Source: Sphingomonas sp. 8AM (GTDB taxonomy: Bacteria > Pseudomonadota > Alphaproteobacteria > Sphingomonadales > Sphingomonadaceae). From it: a stretch of DNA of 64,000 nucleotides. Where the stretch lies: contig NZ_LR733844.1 in assembly GCF_902506455.1 (NCBI RefSeq), positions 1,191,789-1,255,788 of the forward strand, in the 5' to 3' direction. Shown piece by piece: positions 17,011 to 25,770 of the stretch; within the stretch, counting starts at the first letter, position 1; every line of letters starts with the position of its first letter. A program made the translations under genes and the position numbers. Under the pieces are notes generated by a model. That model had not been told where the DNA came from. It was given only the letters and a program-made list of their open reading frames with translations, and searched no databases.

Positions 17011-19008
17011 ATGGGGATGGGACGGATGATCGCCTGGCTGTCGGCGGGGCTGGGTGCCGCCGCACTGGCAGCGATCGCACCGGCGCAGGCGCCGGTGGGG
17101 CCCGGCGCGCCGGCGGTGGCACAACCGGCCGCTCCCGCAACGGCAGGGACGCCGGGCGGTGCGCACGCGCTCACCAGCGGCGATGTCTCCGCGTGGCTCG
17201 ACGGTTATCTGCCCTATGCGCTGCACAGCGGCGATATCGCGGGCGCGGTGGTGATGGTGGTGCGCGACGGTCAGGTCATCGCTGCGCGCGGCTACGGCTA
17301 TGCCGATGTCGCGAAGCGCCGTCCGGTCGATCCCGCCCGCACGTTGTTCCGTCCCGGCTCGGTGTCGAAGCTCGTCACCTGGACCGCGGTGATGCAGCAG
17401 GTCGAGGCGGGGCGGATCGATCTCGACACCGACGTCAACCGCTACCTAGACTTCACGATCCCGCCCTATCGCGGCCGACCGGTTACGATGCGGCATATCA
17501 TGACGCACACCGCCGGCTTCGAGGAAGCGAACAAGAAGCTGATCACCTATGATGTGCGCGACGTACAGCCGATCGGCGCCTATCTGAAGCGGCACATTCC
17601 CGCGCGCGTCTATGTCCCCGGCACGACCCCGGCATACTCGAACTGGGCGACGACGCTGGCAGGCTATATCGTCGAGCGGGTGAGCGGGATGCCCTTCGAT
17701 GATTACGTCGAACAGCGCATCTTCCGCCCGCTCGACATGCAGACCGCGAGCTTCCGCCAGCCACTGCCGTCACGGCTGCGCGGGTCGATGGCGCAGGGCT
17801 ATCCGCTCGGCTCGGGCGCGCCAAAGCCGTTCGAGATCGTCGTGCCGGGGCCGGCGGGGTCGCTGTCCGCCTCCGGGCTGGACATGGCCAAGTTCATGAT
17901 CGCGCATCTCGACGGCGGGCGGGGCGTGCTGCGGCCCGAGACTGCGGTGCTCATGCACGACAGCCCGCTCGCCAAAGTCGATCCACGCTCGCTGATCCCG
18001 CCGCTCAACCGCATGGAGCTGGGCTTTTTCGAGACCAACATCAACGGCCGCAGCGTGATCGCGCATCTCGGTGACACCAACCAGATGCATACCTCGCTGC
18101 ACCTCTTCATGAACGAGCGGACCGGGCTCTACGTCTCGTTCAATTCGGCGGGACGCGATGGCGCAGCGCATGTCCTGCGCGGGCAGCTGTTCCAGGACTT
18201 TGCCGACCGCTATTTTCCGGGCGCCCCGCGCGACACGCGCGTCGACGCGACGACCGCGCACGCGCATGCGGCGGCAATGGCCGGGCATTGGCAGGTCAGC
18301 CGCTCGTCCTTCACCAATTTCGTCGACGTGCTCAACCTGTTCGGTCAGGCCGAGGCCGGCGTCGATGCCGAGGGTCGGCTGGTGATACCTTCGCTCAAGG
18401 GCGCCAATGGCGTGCCGATCGCATGGGTCGAGACCGCGCCCTATGTCTGGCGTGATCCGGCGGGTCACGATCGGCTCGCGGCGCAGCTGGTCGACGGGCA
18501 GCCGGTGCGCTGGAGCTTCGACCTCGTCGCGCCGTTCATGGTGTGGGACCGCGTACCGGCCCGTAGCAACGCCGCGTGGCTGGTGCCGGCGCTCTATGCC
18601 AGCCTTGCGGTCCTGTTGCTGACGGTGCTGTTCTGGCCGGCCAACTGGTATCTCCGTCGGCGCTATCAGGCCGCTGCGCCCGTTGCGGGAGCCGCGTTGC
18701 GCACGGTGCGCGCGGCACGCGGAATGGCGCTGGCGGTGCTGCTGGTGCTGGGCGGCTGGTTCTGGCTGATCTCGGTGCTGTTCGGTGACAACGCGCCGGG
18801 GGATGGCTGGCTGACGCTCGCGCAGCTCGCCAGCAACCTCGTGTTCGTCGGCGCGGTCGCGGTCGCAGGCTGGAACGCCCTGGTCAGCTGGCGGAGCGAC
18901 CGGCCGTGGCCGCGCAAGCTGTGGGCGGTGCTGCTGCTGCTCGCGACACTCGTGGTGCTGTGGGTCGCCGCGGTGTTCCACCTGCTCGCACTGACGGTTT
19001 ATTACTGA
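17011..19008 (+). CDS. Serine hydrolase (class C beta-lactamase / D-aminopeptidase fold) with C-terminal membrane domain
   Basis: A 665-residue protein. It has a signal peptide, a Pro/Ala linker, and a beta-lactamase-fold domain (~55-390) with S117-V-S-K120, YSN in TPAYSNWATTLAGYIV and HLGDTN as the third motif. A ~100-residue lipocalin-like region follows, then about four membrane helices at ~530-660. Family members hydrolyse D-amino-acid peptides, peptidoglycan stems or esters; the exact substrate is unknown. ACAGGAG eight bases before ATG 17011 supports the start. It is first in the operon with the DgcA-like and POT genes (TGATG overlap), transcribed from the palindrome-containing promoter. 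A close paralog with the same architecture lies at 27346-29304. Confidence 0.9.
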   Translation: MGMGRMIAWLSAGLGAAALAAIAPAQAPVGPGAPAVAQPAAPATAGTPGGAHALTSGDVSAWLDGYLPYALHSGDIAGAVVMVVRDGQVIAARGYGYADVAKRRPVDPARTLFRPGSVSKLVTWTAVMQQVEAGRIDLDTDVNRYLDFTIPPYRGRPVTMRHIMTHTAGFEEANKKLITYDVRDVQPIGAYLKRHIPARVYVPGTTPAYSNWATTLAGYIVERVSGMPFDDYVEQRIFRPLDMQTASFRQPLPSRLRGSMAQGYPLGSGAPKPFEIVVPGPAGSLSASGLDMAKFMIAHLDGGRGVLRPETAVLMHDSPLAKVDPRSLIPPLNRMELGFFETNINGRSVIAHLGDTNQMHTSLHLFMNERTGLYVSFNSAGRDGAAHVLRGQLFQDFADRYFPGAPRDTRVDATTAHAHAAAMAGHWQVSRSSFTNFVDVLNLFGQAEAGVDAEGRLVIPSLKGANGVPIAWVETAPYVWRDPAGHDRLAAQLVDGQPVRWSFDLVAPFMVWDRVPARSNAAWLVPALYASLAVLLLTVLFWPANWYLRRRYQAAAPVAGAALRTVRAARGMALAVLLVLGGWFWLISVLFGDNAPGDGWLTLAQLASNLVFVGAVAVAGWNALVSWRSDRPWPRKLWAVLLLLATLVVLWVAAVFHLLALTVYY

Positions 19009-19997
19009 TGCTCAGGCTGTCGACCGAGACCGCGACACTGCGGCTCGCGCAGCCGTTCCGGATCTCGGGCTATGTGTTCGAGACCGCCGAGGTGTTGGTC
19101 GTCACGCTCGACGACGGGAAGCATCGCGGACGCGGCGAGGGGGCGGGGGCCTATTATCTCGGCGACGACATCGCAAAGATGCGCGCCGACATCGCGGCGG
19201 CGCATGACGCGATCGTGGCGGGGCCGACGCGTGCGCAGTTGCGCGACCTGATGCCCGCGGGTGGTGCGCGCAATGCGGTGGACGCCGCACTTTGGGAGCT
19301 GGAGGCGCGGCGCAGCGGTACGCCGGTATGGCGGCTCGCCGGGCTGAGCAAGGCGCCGCGCCCGATCGTGACGACCTTCACCGTCAGCGCCGACACGCCC
19401 GGTGCGATGGCGGGGGTGGCGAGGGGCTACGCACAGGCGCGTTCGATCAAGGTCAAGCTGACCGGCGAGCTGGCGCTGGATCTTGCGCGCGTCGCCGCAA
19501 TCCGCGCGGCGCGACCCGATGTTTGGCTCGGCGTGGATGGCAATCAGGGATTTGGCCGCGATGCGCTTGACGCGCTGATCGCCGGACTATTGCCGCACCG
19601 CGTGTCGCTGCTCGAACAGCCCCTGGCGCGCGGAGCGGAATGCGACCTCGACGGCTATCGTTCCGCGATCCCGATCGCGGGCGACGAAAGCCTGCTGACG
19701 CTCGCCGATGTCGCGGGCGCCAAGGGCCGGTTCGACGTCGTCAACATCAAGCTCGACAAATGCGGCGGGCTGACCGAGGGGCTGCTGATGGCGCACGAGG
19801 CGCGGCGGCTCGGGCTGGGCGTGATGGTCGGCACGATGATCGGCACCAGCCTGGCGACCGCGCCCGGCTTCGTGCTGGGGCAGCTCGCCGACCTCGTCGA
19901 TCTCGACGGCCCGACCTTCCTCGCCGAGGACCGGCAGCCGGCGGTGCGCTATGCCGATGGTCTGCTCGACGCCGGCCCGGAGGTATGGGGCGGATGA
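19008..19997 (+). CDS. dgcA: Enolase-superfamily racemase/dipeptide epimerase (DgcA-like N-acetyl-D-glutamate racemase)
   Basis: A 329-residue muconate-lactonizing-enzyme-type enolase superfamily protein. Visible catalytic elements are the lysine pair in SIKVKL (~145-150), metal ligands VDGNQ (~178), LLEQP (~205) and GDES (~225), and the opposing lysine in NIKLDKCGG (~248). This set is typical of L-Ala-D/L-Glu epimerases and of DgcA, which racemises N-acetyl-D-glutamate in the DgcN-DgcA D-glutamate pathway. A DgcN-like gene lies at 23645, which favours the DgcA reading, but dipeptide epimerisation is equally consistent with the peptide transporter and dipeptidase around it. It overlaps the serine hydrolase (TGATG) and the POT gene (ATGA). 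Confidence 0.82.
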   Translation: MLRLSTETATLRLAQPFRISGYVFETAEVLVVTLDDGKHRGRGEGAGAYYLGDDIAKMRADIAAAHDAIVAGPTRAQLRDLMPAGGARNAVDAALWELEARRSGTPVWRLAGLSKAPRPIVTTFTVSADTPGAMAGVARGYAQARSIKVKLTGELALDLARVAAIRAARPDVWLGVDGNQGFGRDALDALIAGLLPHRVSLLEQPLARGAECDLDGYRSAIPIAGDESLLTLADVAGAKGRFDVVNIKLDKCGGLTEGLLMAHEARRLGLGVMVGTMIGTSLATAPGFVLGQLADLVDLDGPTFLAEDRQPAVRYADGLLDAGPEVWGG

Positions 19998-21268
19998 CCG
20001 CGGCGGCAGCGCCCGCCCCGACGTGGTTCGGGCAGCCGCGCGGGCTGACCGTGCTGTTCCTCACCAACATGTGGGAGCAATTCTCCTACTACGGGATGCG
20101 CGCGCTGCTGGTCTATTACATGACCAAGCAGCTGATGCTCGGGCAGGCGCAGGCGTCGCTGATCTATGGCGCCTATACCGCCTGCGCCTATTTCACGCCG
20201 ATCCTCGGCGGGGTGATCGCCGACCGGGTGCTGGGCAAGCGGCGCGCGATCGTGCTGGGTGGCACGATCATGGCGGCGGGCCATTTCCTGATGGCGTTCG
20301 AGCCGCTGTTCTATGTCGCGCTCGTCACGATCGCGCTCGGCAACGGGCTGTTCCTGCCGAGCCTGCCGAGCCAGATCGACGACCTCTACGCGCCCGGCGA
20401 CCCCCGCGTCGGCTGGGCGTACAACGTCTATTACGTCGGGGTGAACATCGGCGGCTTCCTCGCCCCGCTGCTCTGCGGCACGCTGGGCGAACTGTACGGC
20501 TGGCATTACGGGTTCGGTGCGGCCGGGGTCGGGATGGTGGCGGGGCTTGGCATCTATCTATGGGGGCAGCGCTATCTGCCGGCGGCGCCGCGCGCCGCCA
20601 CGCGCGCGCCGGTTGCCGCGCGCGGACGGTTCACGCGTCAGGTTGCGGTGCTGCTGGTCGCGATCGCCCTGTGCGTGACGGTGTTCCGCGCCGCCTATGA
20701 GCAGGTCGGCAATACCGTTGCGCTCTGGGCCGATGCCAGCGTCGACCGCCGCGCAGGCGGAGCCATGGTGCCGATGACATGGTTCCAATCGCTCAACCCC
20801 TTGTTCGTCATGGCGCTTACCCCGCCGTTGCTGGCGCGCTGGCGACGACGGGCCGAGCATGGTGGCGTGGAGCGACCGGTGCGGCGGATGGCTGTCGGTG
20901 CAGTGATCGTCGCTGCCGCCTATCTGCTGCTCGCCGCACTGGCGGCGGGCGGGGGTGTGGCGCACTGGCTGTGGCTGGTGCTGTTCTTCGTGCTGCTCAC
21001 CGTCGGCGAGCTGCACATCCTGCCGACCGGACTGGGGCTGTTCGCGCGGCTCGCCCCCGCGGGGCTCGGCGCGACGACGGTGGCGGCGTGGTATCTCGCC
21101 ACGTTCGCCGGCAGCCTTGCCGCGGGACTGGTCGGCACCGTGTGGACCGGCGTCGGGCATGGCGCCTTCTTCCTGATCCTCGCCGGTCTGGCCGCGCTCG
21201 CCGCGACCTTGCTGGCGGTGATCGACCCGGTTTCGCTGTCCGTGATCCGTACGGGTGAGCGACGCTGA
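19994..21268 (+). CDS. POT/PTR family proton-dependent oligopeptide transporter
   Basis: A 424-residue inner-membrane protein with about twelve helices. The N-terminal FLTNMWEQFSYYGMRALLVYYM is the classic PTR2 motif (ExxERFxYYG-like, here WEQFSYYG), followed by YGAYTACAYFTPILGGVIADRVLGKRRAIVLGG. It imports di- and tripeptides with protons. It starts in the ATGA overlap with the epimerase gene. Together with the M19 dipeptidase and the serine hydrolase it supports a peptide-scavenging role for the locus. Slightly short for the family (usually ~450-500), with no obvious interruption. Confidence 0.9.
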   Translation: MTAAAAPAPTWFGQPRGLTVLFLTNMWEQFSYYGMRALLVYYMTKQLMLGQAQASLIYGAYTACAYFTPILGGVIADRVLGKRRAIVLGGTIMAAGHFLMAFEPLFYVALVTIALGNGLFLPSLPSQIDDLYAPGDPRVGWAYNVYYVGVNIGGFLAPLLCGTLGELYGWHYGFGAAGVGMVAGLGIYLWGQRYLPAAPRAATRAPVAARGRFTRQVAVLLVAIALCVTVFRAAYEQVGNTVALWADASVDRRAGGAMVPMTWFQSLNPLFVMALTPPLLARWRRRAEHGGVERPVRRMAVGAVIVAAAYLLLAALAAGGGVAHWLWLVLFFVLLTVGELHILPTGLGLFARLAPAGLGATTVAAWYLATFAGSLAAGLVGTVWTGVGHGAFFLILAGLAALAATLLAVIDPVSLSVIRTGERR

Positions 21269-21288
21269 ATCTGGATTGACTATTCTCT

Positions 21289-21312
21289 GATTAGGACATT
21301 ACGATCCTAATC
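21289..21312. promoter_or_regulatory. 24-bp palindromic operator upstream of the TBDR gene (XRE-cupin type)
   Basis: GATTAGGA (21289-21296) and TCCTAATC (21305-21312) are perfect inverted repeats around 8 bp. The AGGA-N8-TCCT core is the same as in the 16942-16973 palindrome. A TTGACT at 21276-21281 and a weak TACGAT at 21300-21305 could be the -35 and -10, so a bound repressor would cover the -10 region. The TBDR start is 21 bp further downstream. Confidence 0.7.
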
Positions 21313-21332
21313 GGCAAATAAGGGAGCGGACG

Positions 21333-23642
21333 ATGAGCAGCATTCGCCGTAGCGCGTCGATCGCCAGTGTGCTGGCCATCTTTCTTGCTGGCGCCGCGTC
21401 CGCGCAGCAGGCACCATCTGCTGATTCCGTGCAGGACGGCGCGCCCGAGCAGATCGGCGATATCGTCGTCACCGCGCAGAAGCGCGTACAGACGCTGTCC
21501 GAGGTGCCGCAGTCAATGTCGGTGCTGGGCGGCGAGGCGCTGGAGCAGCGCCAGGCTCGAACGATCGCCGACTATGCCGCACTGGTGCCCGGGCTGTCGT
21601 TCGAGTCGGGTAACCCCGGCCAGACCCGCGTCGTGCTGCGCGGGATCAACGCCGGCGGATCGAGCCCGACCGTAGCGGTCTATCTCGACGACACGCCGTT
21701 CGGATCGAGTACCGGGCAGACCAACGGCGCGACGCTGGCGGGTGACTTCGACACGTTCGATGTCGAGCGGCTGGAGGTGCTGCGCGGGCCGCAGGGTACG
21801 CTGTACGGCGCCAATTCGCTGGGCGGCGTCATCAAATACGTGACCGTCGCACCGAAGCTCGGCGAATGGGAGGCGCGCGGGCAGGGCGGCGTCGAGACCG
21901 TGCAGGACGGCGGCACCGGCTATTTCGGCAACCTCGTGGCGAACGTGCCGATCGGCGATGTCGCGGCGCTGCGCGCGAGCGGCTTCTACCGCCGCAGCGC
22001 CGGCTATATCGACGCGATCGGCATTGCCGCCGATGACGTCAATCATGCGCGCAGCTACGGCGGACGGGTCTCGCTGCTCGTCAAGCCCGGCGACCGGCTG
22101 TCGCTGCGGCTGACCGCGGTGTTGCAGAATGTCGACGCCGATGCGCGCAACGCCTTCGACGCCGATCCGGCGACGTTCCGGCCGATCACCGCAGACCCGT
22201 TCACCGGCGCACCGACCGGCGACCGCGAGGTCCGCTATCAATTGTTCCCCGACCACAATCAGGTGAGCTACCGGCTCTACACCGGCACGCTCGATTACGA
22301 TCTGGGATTTGCGACCTTCACCGCGGTGACCAGCTATAGCCGGCAGGTCGCGACCGATCGCAGCGACGTGTCGTACAATGCCGCCGGTCCGGGTGTGACG
22401 CTGGCGCAGGCGGTGTCGGCCGGCTTCTACGGCCTCGCGCCGGACGCCTACGGCCTTTATTATCCCAATCGCTCGACCCAGAAGAAATTCACGCAGGAAG
22501 TCCGGCTGGCGTCGAGGAACTCGGACACGCTCGAATGGCTGATCGGCGGCTATTACACCAACGAGCCCGGCCAGCTGTTCCAGCGGTACTTTCCATACGA
22601 CACCGCGACCGGCCGGCCGGTCACGCCGGTACCGACCGTTCCCGGCTTCGCCGATCTGGTGCGTGTGGAACTCGCCTCGCGCTATCGGGAATATGCCGGC
22701 TTCGGCAGCGCGACGCTCCACCTGACCGACCGGTTCGACGTGACGGCGGGCGGGCGTTACAGCCACAACAACCAGCGCACGACCCAGACACTCGACGGCG
22801 CATTGTTCGGCGGCCTGTCGGTCGACCGGGCACGCTCGCGCGAAGGCGTGTTCACCTGGTCGGTGTCGCCGCGCTACGAGATCGCGCCACGCAGCGAGAT
22901 CTATGCGCGCGTCGCCAAGGGCTATCGTCCCGGCGGCCCGAACGTGATCCCGCCCGGCGCCGGCCCCGACTATCCGCGCCAGACCGATGCCGACACGCTG
23001 ATGAGCTACGAGGCGGGTATCCGCGCCGAAACCGCCAACCGCACCTTCGGGATCGACATCTCAGGCTATTATCTCGACTGGGACAAGACGCTGATCGTCG
23101 CGACCTTCCAGAGCGACGCCGGGCCGATTACCGCCGATGCCAACGGTCAGGGCGCGCGAAGCTATGGGTTCGAGGCAACCGCGACGCTGCGCCCGGCGCG
23201 CGGCTTCAGCGTGCTGACGACCGTCGCCTACAATCATTCGCGACTGCGCGGCGACACCTCGAACGGCGGGCGCGACGGCGACCCGCTGCCGTTCGCGCCG
23301 CGCTGGAACGCCAATGTCTCGGCGGAATATAGCTGGGACTGGCGCGGCACACGGCCGTATGTCGGCGCGGACCTGTCGACGGTGAGCGACCGGCTCGGCA
23401 ATTTCAATCTGGCCTATCGCGACCTTTACGGCCGGCGGCTGACCTTCGACGGCTATGCCACCGCCAGCCTGCGCGCGGGCGTGACGCTCGGGCGGTTCGA
23501 TCTGTCGGTCTATGCGCGCAACGTCGGCAATGCGCGCGGGATCGTCTCGGCGGGCACGTTCCAGACGCGCCCGAACGAAGGCATCGAAGTGAGCCCGATC
23601 CAGCCACGCACGATCGGTGCGGCGCTCGGTATCGGGTTCTAG
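21333..23642 (+). CDS. TonB-dependent receptor of the peptide/D-amino-acid locus
   Basis: A 769-residue outer-membrane receptor. It has a signal peptide ending GAASAQQ, TonB-box-like IVVTAQKRVQTLSEVPQSMSV (~47-67) and a plug with VLRGINAGGSSPTVAVYLDD and LEVLRGPQGTLYGANSLGGVIKYVT. The barrel ends with RTIGAALGIGF. AAGGGAG before ATG 21333 supports the start. It belongs to the group of sphingomonad receptors for small organic molecules rather than the very large glycan receptors. The DgcN-like gene starts two bases after its stop, so it heads an operon running through YkvI and two serine hydrolases. Its promoter carries the AGGA-N8-TCCT palindrome. Likely ligand: peptides or peptidoglycan fragments (inference). 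Confidence 0.92.
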   Translation: MSSIRRSASIASVLAIFLAGAASAQQAPSADSVQDGAPEQIGDIVVTAQKRVQTLSEVPQSMSVLGGEALEQRQARTIADYAALVPGLSFESGNPGQTRVVLRGINAGGSSPTVAVYLDDTPFGSSTGQTNGATLAGDFDTFDVERLEVLRGPQGTLYGANSLGGVIKYVTVAPKLGEWEARGQGGVETVQDGGTGYFGNLVANVPIGDVAALRASGFYRRSAGYIDAIGIAADDVNHARSYGGRVSLLVKPGDRLSLRLTAVLQNVDADARNAFDADPATFRPITADPFTGAPTGDREVRYQLFPDHNQVSYRLYTGTLDYDLGFATFTAVTSYSRQVATDRSDVSYNAAGPGVTLAQAVSAGFYGLAPDAYGLYYPNRSTQKKFTQEVRLASRNSDTLEWLIGGYYTNEPGQLFQRYFPYDTATGRPVTPVPTVPGFADLVRVELASRYREYAGFGSATLHLTDRFDVTAGGRYSHNNQRTTQTLDGALFGGLSVDRARSREGVFTWSVSPRYEIAPRSEIYARVAKGYRPGGPNVIPPGAGPDYPRQTDADTLMSYEAGIRAETANRTFGIDISGYYLDWDKTLIVATFQSDAGPITADANGQGARSYGFEATATLRPARGFSVLTTVAYNHSRLRGDTSNGGRDGDPLPFAPRWNANVSAEYSWDWRGTRPYVGADLSTVSDRLGNFNLAYRDLYGRRLTFDGYATASLRAGVTLGRFDLSVYARNVGNARGIVSAGTFQTRPNEGIEVSPIQPRTIGAALGIGF

Positions 23643-23644
23643 GC

Positions 23645-24664
23645 ATGGCCGCGGTCCACGCGCTCGCCGTCCCCTATCTGCTGTTCCTCGGCGATGCCAC
23701 CGAGCGCGGCTTCGCCAAGACCGCGCTCGGGCTGCGCGACTGGGCGGCGGACAAATGCCTCGCCGAACATGCGCTGCCCGCCGCCACCGTCACTACCGGC
23801 CTGCCGCGTCTCGCGCCGGTCGCGGCCGCCGCAGCCGGGGCACGCTCGATGGTGGTCGGGGTGGCGAACCAGGGCGGCGTGATCCCGGCCTCGTGGATGC
23901 CCGAGCTGCTCGCCGCGATCGATGCGGGGCTCGACCTTGTCGCCGGGCTCCACACCCGCGTCGCCGACATCCCGCCACTGCGCGACGCGGCGGCGCGCCG
24001 CGGCACGCGGCTGGTCGACGTGCGCGAGCCTCCCGCCGGGCTGCCGATCGCGACCGGTGCGAAGCGGAGCGGGCGGCGGCTGCTGACGGTCGGCACGGAT
24101 TGCGCGCTCGGCAAGAAATATACCGCGCTCGCGATCGCGTGCGGGTTGCGGGCGCGCGGCTACGATGCGACCTTTCGCGCCAGCGGCCAGACCGGGATCA
24201 TGATCGCGGGGGAGGGGATCGCGATCGACGCCGTGGTCGCCGATTTTGCGGCCGGTGCGGCCGAGCTGCTGAGCCCCGACGCCGCGCCGACCCATCTCGA
24301 TGTCATCGAGGGGCAGGGATCGCTGTTTCACCCATCCTATGCCGCAGTGTCGCTCGCGTTGCTCCATGGCAGCCAGCCCGATCTGTTCGTCGTCTGCCAT
24401 CAGCCGTCCCGCGAGCAGATCCTCGGGACGCCCGGCTATGTCTTGCCGTCCATCGAGGCGGTCATCGCGCAGACGATCGCGGTCGGACGGTTGACCAACC
24501 CGGCGATCCGCTGCGCCGGAATCAGCCTCAACAGCGCGAACATGGCGGACGCGGCGGCGGCGGCGGAGATCGCGCGCACCGCCGACCGGCTCGGCCTGCC
24601 GACCGCCGATCCGATCCGCGGCGGTGACGCCTTCGAGCGGCTGCTCCACGCATGCGCGGCCTGA
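23645..24664 (+). CDS. dgcN: DUF1611 protein, DgcN-like (D-glutamate N-acetyltransferase family)
   Basis: A 339-residue cytoplasmic protein of the DUF1611 family, with an N-terminal Rossmann-like domain and a C-terminal P-loop NTPase-like domain beginning LLTVGTDCALGKKYTALAIACGL (~151-173). Further family blocks are VIEGQGSLFHPSY (~220) and HQPSREQILGTPGYVLPSI (~249). In marine proteobacteria DgcN acetylates D-glutamate and its partner DgcA racemises the product, allowing growth on D-glutamate. A DgcA-like enzyme is encoded in the adjacent operon, which supports that role. It overlaps the YkvI gene by 13 bp. Function is by family and context, not proven for this sequence. Confidence 0.8.
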   Translation: MAAVHALAVPYLLFLGDATERGFAKTALGLRDWAADKCLAEHALPAATVTTGLPRLAPVAAAAAGARSMVVGVANQGGVIPASWMPELLAAIDAGLDLVAGLHTRVADIPPLRDAAARRGTRLVDVREPPAGLPIATGAKRSGRRLLTVGTDCALGKKYTALAIACGLRARGYDATFRASGQTGIMIAGEGIAIDAVVADFAAGAAELLSPDAAPTHLDVIEGQGSLFHPSYAAVSLALLHGSQPDLFVVCHQPSREQILGTPGYVLPSIEAVIAQTIAVGRLTNPAIRCAGISLNSANMADAAAAAEIARTADRLGLPTADPIRGGDAFERLLHACAA

Positions 24665-25770
24665 GCCCCGCCGCGGCCGACCGCTTCCGGCGGTACGTGC
24701 TGCCCGGGCTCGCGTTCAAGGCGGTGGTGATCGGCGGCGGCTACGCCACCGGTCGCGAGCTGGCCGAATTCTTCCTGCCGGCGGGGGCGTGGGGCGGGGT
24801 GCTGGCGATGGTGCTGGCGACGCTGGTGTGGGGCGTCGTCGCGGCGGCGACCTTCCGGCTCGCGCATGCGATCGGCGCGCGGGACTATCGGACCTTCTTC
24901 CGCGCGCTGCTCGGACGATATTGGGTGTTGTTCGAGGCCGCCTATGCGCTGTTCATCGTCGTGGTGCTGGCGGTCTTCGGTGCCGCCGCCGGGGAGATCG
25001 GCGCGGCGACGCTCGGCTGGCCACCGCTCGTCGGGACGCTGGCGCTGCTGGTCGGGGTTACCGTGTGCGTCGCGTGGGGCAATGCCGGGGTCGAGCGGGT
25101 GTTCCTGTGGGTGTCGGTGCTGCTCTACGCGACCTACGCGCTGTTTCTGGTTCTGGCGCTCACCAACGTCGACGGGCGGATCGCCGATACCTTCGCGGTC
25201 GCCGGACCGCCTGCACCCGGCTGGGCGCTCGGCGGACTGACCTATGCGGGATATAACATTGTCGGCGCGGTGATCGTGCTGCCGGTCACGCGCCACTTTC
25301 GCTCCGGGCGCGACGCGCTGATTGCCGGGGCACTGGCAGCCCCGCTGGCGATGTTGCCGGCCTTGCTGTTCTTCGTCACGATGGCGGCGTTCCTGCCCGG
25401 GATCGCCACCGCAGTGCTGCCGTCGGACTATATTCTGGTACGGCTGGGTCATCCGCTGTTCCACCTCGGCTTTCAGCTGATGATCTTCGCCGCGTTGCTG
25501 GAGAGCGGCACCGGTGCGATTCACGCGGTCAACGAGCGGGTCGCGCGGGCGAGCGGTCGCGACACACTGGCGCCTTTGGCCCGTGCGCTGCTCGCGCTGG
25601 CGGTGCTCGCGCCCTGCATGCTGCTCGCCGAGCGCATCGGCCTCGTCGGGCTGATCGCGGGCGGTTACCGGCTGCTCGCGGCGCTGCTGATCCTGATCTA
25701 TGTCGTGCCGCTGCTGCTGCTGACCCTGTCGGGGCGCCGCGCGACGGTCCAGCCGGAGCCGGTCGCATGA
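24652..25770 (+). CDS. YkvI-like multi-pass membrane protein (putative amino-acid/peptide transporter)
   Basis: A 372-residue protein with ten or so membrane helices. The start of the fold, FKAVVIGGGYATGRELAEFFLPAGAWGG (~22-49), carries the glycine-rich unwound helix 1 of LeuT/APC-fold transporters and matches the YkvI family of unknown substrate. LTYAGYNIVGAVIVLPVTRHF (~197) resembles helix 6 of the same fold. It overlaps DgcN by 13 bp and the following hydrolase by 4 bp. Its position suggests import or export of D-glutamate or a peptide-derived amino acid, by inference only. Confidence 0.75.
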   Translation: MRGLSPAAADRFRRYVLPGLAFKAVVIGGGYATGRELAEFFLPAGAWGGVLAMVLATLVWGVVAAATFRLAHAIGARDYRTFFRALLGRYWVLFEAAYALFIVVVLAVFGAAAGEIGAATLGWPPLVGTLALLVGVTVCVAWGNAGVERVFLWVSVLLYATYALFLVLALTNVDGRIADTFAVAGPPAPGWALGGLTYAGYNIVGAVIVLPVTRHFRSGRDALIAGALAAPLAMLPALLFFVTMAAFLPGIATAVLPSDYILVRLGHPLFHLGFQLMIFAALLESGTGAIHAVNERVARASGRDTLAPLARALLALAVLAPCMLLAERIGLVGLIAGGYRLLAALLILIYVVPLLLLTLSGRRATVQPEPVA

